Source of the DNA: an uncultured Celeribacter sp.
Lineage (GTDB): Bacteria > Pseudomonadota > Alphaproteobacteria > Rhodobacterales > Rhodobacteraceae
DNA length: 64,000 nucleotides
NCBI RefSeq assembly: GCF_963676475.1
Contig: NZ_OY781106.1
Location: forward strand, 868,001 to 932,000
Direction: 5' to 3'
The notes under the pieces are model-generated. The model was not told where the DNA came from. It saw nothing but the letters and a program-made list of their open reading frames with translations, and did not search any database. Shown here one piece after another: positions 60,187-64,000 of this stretch. Both the position numbers and the translations under genes were made by a program. Position 1 is the stretch's first letter. Each line of letters begins with the position of its first letter.

Positions 60187-63100
60187 TTATTTCTTAACCG
60201 GTTGCGCAGCGCCCTTCGCGAATTTTGCGAGGTCCTGCGCAATCGCATAGGCGCCTTTGATCTTGTCGCTGTCTTTTTTCCAGTCGCGACGAATGATGAT
60301 CTTATTGTCCTTGACCTTCGCCTGCCCCTTTTGCGCGTGGATGAATTCCACAAGCCCCGCCGGGTTGGCGTATTTGTCGTTATGGAACTGGAGCGTCGCC
60401 CCCTTCGGCCCGCCGTCCAGACGCGCAATGCCCGCCTCGCGGCATTTTTCCTTGATCCGAACAACGAGCAGCAAGGTATTGACCTCTTTGGGCAATTTCC
60501 CAAACCGGTCGATCAGCTCTGCGGCAAAGCCTTCCAACTCTACTTTGGTCTTGAGGCCAGAGAGACGCCGGTAAAGCCCCAAGCGCACATCGAGATCAGG
60601 CACATAGGTTTCCGGGATCAGCACCGGCACGCCGAGGTTGATCTGCGGCGCCCATTGACCGTCGTCGTCGAGGCTCACCGCCTCCTCGCCCGATTTGATC
60701 CGCGCAATCGCCTCTTCCAGCATGGATTGATAGAGCTCGAACCCGACCTCCTTGACGTGACCGGACTGCTCCTCACCCACCAAATTACCTGCACCGCGAA
60801 TATCAAGATCTTGAGATGCAAGGGTAAATCCTGCTCCAAGCGTATCCAGAGAGCCAAGCACACGCAGCCGTTTTTCCGCTTGAGGCGTCAAGGGCGCACG
60901 GGGTTTAGTGGTCAGATAGGCATAGGCGCGGGTTTTCGCCCGGCCCACCCGGCCCCGGATTTGGTAAAGCTGCGCAAGTCCGAACATATCGGCGCGGTGC
61001 ACCACCATCGTGTTCGCGGTCGGAATGTCGATGCCGCTCTCGACAATCGTGGTCGCCAAAAGCACGTCATATTTGCCGTCGTAAAAGGCATTCATCCGAT
61101 CATCCAACTCGCCCGCCGCCATCTGGCCATGCGCAACCACATGGGTCAGCTCCGGCACATGGTTTTTGAAGAAATCCTCAATGTCTGGAATATCGCTGAC
61201 ACGCGGCACGACGAAAAACGACTGCCCGCCCCGGTAATGTTCGCGCAACAGCGCCTCACGCACCGTCACCGTGTCGAATTCCGAAACATAGGTGCGGATC
61301 GACAGCCGGTCGACCGGCGGCGTGCCAATGATCGACAGATCGCGCACGCCGGTGAGCGACATTTGCAGCGTCCGCGGGATCGGCGTGGCCGAAAGCGTCA
61401 GCACATGAATGTTGGATTTCAAAGACTTAAGGCGCTCTTTATGTGTAACGCCGAAACGCTGTTCCTCATCCACAATCAGCAGACCCAGATTGGCGAATTT
61501 TACTGATTTCGCCAGCAAAGCGTGGGTGCCGACGACAATATCGACGGTGCCCTCGGCCAGATCCTCGCGGGTTTTCGCCATATCTTTCGCGGACACAAAG
61601 CGCGACATCGGTCTGATATTGATGGGAAATCCCCGGAACCGCTCGGCAAAGCTGCGGAAGTGTTGCCGCGCCAAAAGCGTCGTCGGCGCGATCACCGCGA
61701 CCTGCGCCCCTGACAGCGCCGCGACAAAGGCCGCGCGCATCGCCACCTCGGTCTTGCCAAAGCCCACGTCGCCACAGATCAGCCGGTCCATCGGCATCCC
61801 ACGCTCCAGATCATCGAGGCAATCCTCGATGGCTTTCAGCTGATCCTCGGTCTCGGAATAGGGAAAACGCGCACAGAAGGCCTCCCACATATCGGCGGGC
61901 GGCTCCATGATTGGCGCTTTGCGGAGGTGGCGTTCGGCGGCGATGCGGATGAGCTTTTCGGCCACCTCGCGGATGCGTTCCTTCATCCGCGCTTTCTTGG
62001 CCTGCCATGCGCCGCCGCCGAGCTTGTCCAAAAGCCCTTCATCATGACCATAGCGGCTTAGAAGCTCAATGTTTTCAACGGGAAGGTAAAGCCGATCCCC
62101 GCCCGCATATTCGAGCAAAAGGCACTCATGCGCGGCGCCCAAGGCGGTCACGACCTCAAGCCCGCGGAAAATGCCCACGCCATGTTCGACATGGACGATC
62201 AGATCGCCGGGGCTGAGCGAACTATGTTCGGTCAGGAAGTTCTCGGCCTTTTTGCGCCGTCCCGGTCGGCGAACCAAACGGTCGCCCAGCACGTCCTGTT
62301 CGGAGATCACCGTTACGGATTGGCCCTCACCGACAGGGGCCTCGAACCCCTGCTCCAGCGCCCAAACCGAGAGATAAACTCCACCCGTGCCGTCGGGCAC
62401 ATCGCGCCAGTCGGAGATCTCCTTGCCCGCGACGTCTTGGTCTTCCAAGAGCGATTTCAGACGATCTCGCGCCCCTTCGGACCAGCTTGCCAGCACAACC
62501 TGGCCAAGGCTCCGGCGTTTTTGGACGTGGACCGCCAGTTCTTCGAAAAGATTGACGCCTTCCATCTGGCGTTCCGGCGAGAAATTGCGCCCGACACGCC
62601 CGCCCGCGTCAATCACACCGGGGCCTGTGGCCTGTGGCAGTGGATGGAAATGGATCACGCGACGGCCTGCGGTGGCGGCCTCCCAAGCGGCATCATCCAG
62701 ATACAACAACCCCGGCGGACAGGGTTTATAGACCGAGTCCATCCGGCCTTTGGCATTCAACGCCTCGCGCCGGGTCTGGTATTGGTCTTCGATGCCTTCC
62801 CAACGCGAAAGACGCGCCGCAGTGGATTGATCGTCAAGGGAAATCACCGCTTCCGGCAGGTAGTCGAACAGCGTCTCCAGCCGCTCGTGGAAATAGGGCA
62901 GCCAATGCTCCATGCCGGCGTGTTTGCGCCCGGCGGAGACGGCCTCGTAGAGCGGATCGTCCGTGCCTGCGGCGCCGAATTCGATGCGATAATTCTGACG
63001 AAATCGCGTGATCGCAGTCTCGTCCAAAATGACCTCGGAGACGGGCGTGAAACTCACCTCTTTGAGGCTGTCGACGGTCTTTTGAGACGCCGGATCGAAC

Positions 63101-63663
63101 CGGCGAATGCCGTCCAATTCGTCGCCAAAGAAATCCAACCGCACCGGCAGCACTTGTCCCGGCGGATAGACGTCGATGATACCGCCCCGGATCGCGTAAT
63201 CGCCATGCTCGACCACGGTCGGGGCCTGTGTGAACCCCATACGAACGAAAAACGCCCGCAGATCGGCCTCGTTGACGCGCTGACCTTTCGCGAGGGTAAA
63301 GGCCGCCCCGGCAAGCGTGTCGCGCGCGGGCAGTTTTTGCGTCGCGGCCGAAAGCGTGGTCAAAAGCACAAAACGCTTGGGCACCGATCCATGCGCCAGA
63401 GCGGCCAAAGTCGCCATCCGCTGTGCCGAAAGATCGGCATTGGGCGACATCCGGTCGAAAGGCAAACAGTCCCAGGCGGGAAATTCGATGACCGGCAGGT
63501 CGGGTGCGAAGAATTTCAACCCTTCGCGCAGCGCCGCCAGCCGTTTGTCATCGCGCGCCACATGGATCACCGGCCCATTCGCACGGGTGACTTCGCGCGC
63601 CAACAGATGCGCGTCGAAGCCTTCGGGCGCGCCCCCGACGATCAGATGAGTGGATTTACTCAT
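60187..63663 (-). CDS. mfd: Transcription-repair coupling factor Mfd
   Basis: A 1158-residue SF2 translocase that removes stalled RNA polymerase and recruits UvrA. UvrB-like N-terminal part (FDAHLLAREVTRANGP, FPAWDCLPFDRMSPN), the CarD-like RNA-polymerase-interacting domain (SPGDLIVHVEHGVGIFRGLE), helicase motifs GDVGFGKTEVAMRAA and LLIVDEEQRFGV, then VVESGIDIPTANTMVVHRAD and the TRCF C-terminal domain. Full length for the family. Confidence 0.97.
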   Translation of the reverse strand: MSKSTHLIVGGAPEGFDAHLLAREVTRANGPVIHVARDDKRLAALREGLKFFAPDLPVIEFPAWDCLPFDRMSPNADLSAQRMATLAALAHGSVPKRFVLLTTLSAATQKLPARDTLAGAAFTLAKGQRVNEADLRAFFVRMGFTQAPTVVEHGDYAIRGGIIDVYPPGQVLPVRLDFFGDELDGIRRFDPASQKTVDSLKEVSFTPVSEVILDETAITRFRQNYRIEFGAAGTDDPLYEAVSAGRKHAGMEHWLPYFHERLETLFDYLPEAVISLDDQSTAARLSRWEGIEDQYQTRREALNAKGRMDSVYKPCPPGLLYLDDAAWEAATAGRRVIHFHPLPQATGPGVIDAGGRVGRNFSPERQMEGVNLFEELAVHVQKRRSLGQVVLASWSEGARDRLKSLLEDQDVAGKEISDWRDVPDGTGGVYLSVWALEQGFEAPVGEGQSVTVISEQDVLGDRLVRRPGRRKKAENFLTEHSSLSPGDLIVHVEHGVGIFRGLEVVTALGAAHECLLLEYAGGDRLYLPVENIELLSRYGHDEGLLDKLGGGAWQAKKARMKERIREVAEKLIRIAAERHLRKAPIMEPPADMWEAFCARFPYSETEDQLKAIEDCLDDLERGMPMDRLICGDVGFGKTEVAMRAAFVAALSGAQVAVIAPTTLLARQHFRSFAERFRGFPINIRPMSRFVSAKDMAKTREDLAEGTVDIVVGTHALLAKSVKFANLGLLIVDEEQRFGVTHKERLKSLKSNIHVLTLSATPIPRTLQMSLTGVRDLSIIGTPPVDRLSIRTYVSEFDTVTVREALLREHYRGGQSFFVVPRVSDIPDIEDFFKNHVPELTHVVAHGQMAAGELDDRMNAFYDGKYDVLLATTIVESGIDIPTANTMVVHRADMFGLAQLYQIRGRVGRAKTRAYAYLTTKPRAPLTPQAEKRLRVLGSLDTLGAGFTLASQDLDIRGAGNLVGEEQSGHVKEVGFELYQSMLEEAIARIKSGEEAVSLDDDGQWAPQINLGVPVLIPETYVPDLDVRLGLYRRLSGLKTKVELEGFAAELIDRFGKLPKEVNTLLLVVRIKEKCREAGIARLDGGPKGATLQFHNDKYANPAGLVEFIHAQKGQAKVKDNKIIIRRDWKKDSDKIKGAYAIAQDLAKFAKGAAQPVKK

Positions 63664-63667
63664 GGGT

Positions 63668-64000
63668 TCAGCCCCCCAAAGGCCCGGTGGCGATGTTCTG
63701 ATACATGCCCCACATGGCGGTGACGAAGATCGAACACATGCCGATCAACTGGACATAAAAGCGATGCCGACGCAGCACGGCGACGAGCGCTTCGCCTTTG
63801 GTCTCTTCCGTAATGATCTTTTGCGCCGTACGAATGTTGAGCGCGCCGACGAAAATCATCGGGAACGCCATCATGAACACGGCCTGCGAGAATTGCAGCC
63901 CATAGCCAAAGCCGGTGATCGCCAGAATGACGATCAAGGCGCTGCCCAAACCCGTCAGCACCAGCCCGGACACCTCAGCAATGTTCGACAGCCGCCCGCA
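63668..64000 (-). CDS. Integral membrane protein, cut by window edge
   Basis: The last 110 residues of a protein continuing past the right edge. The frame stays open (RLSNIAEV) beyond the GTG at 63973, so that GTG is probably not the real start. Three membrane helices (SALIVILAITGFGYGLQ, AVFMMAFPMIFVGAL, FYVQLIGMCSIFVTAMWG) surround basic loops. No family recognised. Four bases from mfd. Confidence 0.7.
   Translation of the reverse strand, partial: CGRLSNIAEVSGLVLTGLGSALIVILAITGFGYGLQFSQAVFMMAFPMIFVGALNIRTAQKIITEETKGEALVAVLRRHRFYVQLIGMCSIFVTAMWGMYQNIATGPLGG

Noticed and set aside
62128..63723. 531-residue plus-strand frame over mfd
   Set aside because: Antisense to well-conserved Mfd motifs.

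Overview
The window reads as the chromosome of an alphaproteobacterium of the Rhodobacteraceae (Roseobacter-type). The reasons are family content and style: a Usg-family protein, an RTX-Hint secreted protein, a PAS_5-type protein, a LuxR solo, a phoR-pstSCAB-phoU-phoB cluster, rpsB-tsf, 3-hydroxybutyrate dehydrogenase next to a patatin, high GC, and many GTG/TTG starts with 1- or 4-base overlaps. Genus cannot be set from the sequence alone.

Layout of the host part. 1-5.2 kb: 5' part of gyrA, usg, a minus-strand group (two unknown genes, dsbB, a DedA/YqaA membrane protein) and a zinc metallopeptidase. 5.3-9.4 kb: tRNA-Leu(CAA), a ~0.75 kb gene-free stretch, an RTX-Hint protein and a frameshifted MobA-like gene. 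9.4-15 kb: a branched-chain amino-acid-type ABC importer with a small secreted protein inside the operon. 15-21.5 kb: aldose dehydrogenase, class II DAHP synthase, GNAT, PAS protein, guanylate kinase, gamma-carbonic-anhydrase-like protein. 21.6-29.3 kb: a complete phosphate-sensing and uptake cluster with Pho boxes. 29.4-34.4 kb: GntR regulator plus ALDH, FAD oxidase and aminotransferase, probably polyamine or amine catabolism. 34.4-37.3 kb: an ATP-grasp gene with an early amber codon, an entericidin-like microprotein and a peptide-type binding protein. 37.4-48.1 kb: a candidate sRNA, 3-hydroxybutyrate dehydrogenase, patatin, DUF502, pseudouridine catabolism pair, rpsB-tsf, LuxR solo, arginase, succinate-semialdehyde-type dehydrogenase. 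56.8-64 kb: XRE-cupin regulator, DsbA/FrnE-like protein, drug-efflux MFS, mfd and a truncated membrane protein.

The unusual part is 48.3-56.7 kb: an ~8.4 kb tailless (corticovirus/PM2-like) prophage, all genes on the minus strand. It has a double-jelly-roll-type major capsid protein, an FtsK/HerA-type packaging ATPase, a membrane-anchored lysozyme-like enzyme, a hendecad-repeat fibre-like protein and a set of very small membrane proteins. It carries a plasmid-like origin (three 17-bp iterons at 22-23 bp spacing plus a perfect DnaA box) next to a small winged-helix protein, and no integrase or HUH replication protein is seen. Its two ends share a 16-bp near-identical core lying inside dif-like XerC/XerD sites. 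GGGNAGGG (KOPS-like) octamers are on the + strand throughout 1-48 kb and switch strand inside and beyond the element, so this is probably the chromosomal terminus/dif. The best-supported model is an integrase-less tailless phage that enters the chromosome through host XerCD at dif and can also replicate from its own iteron origin.
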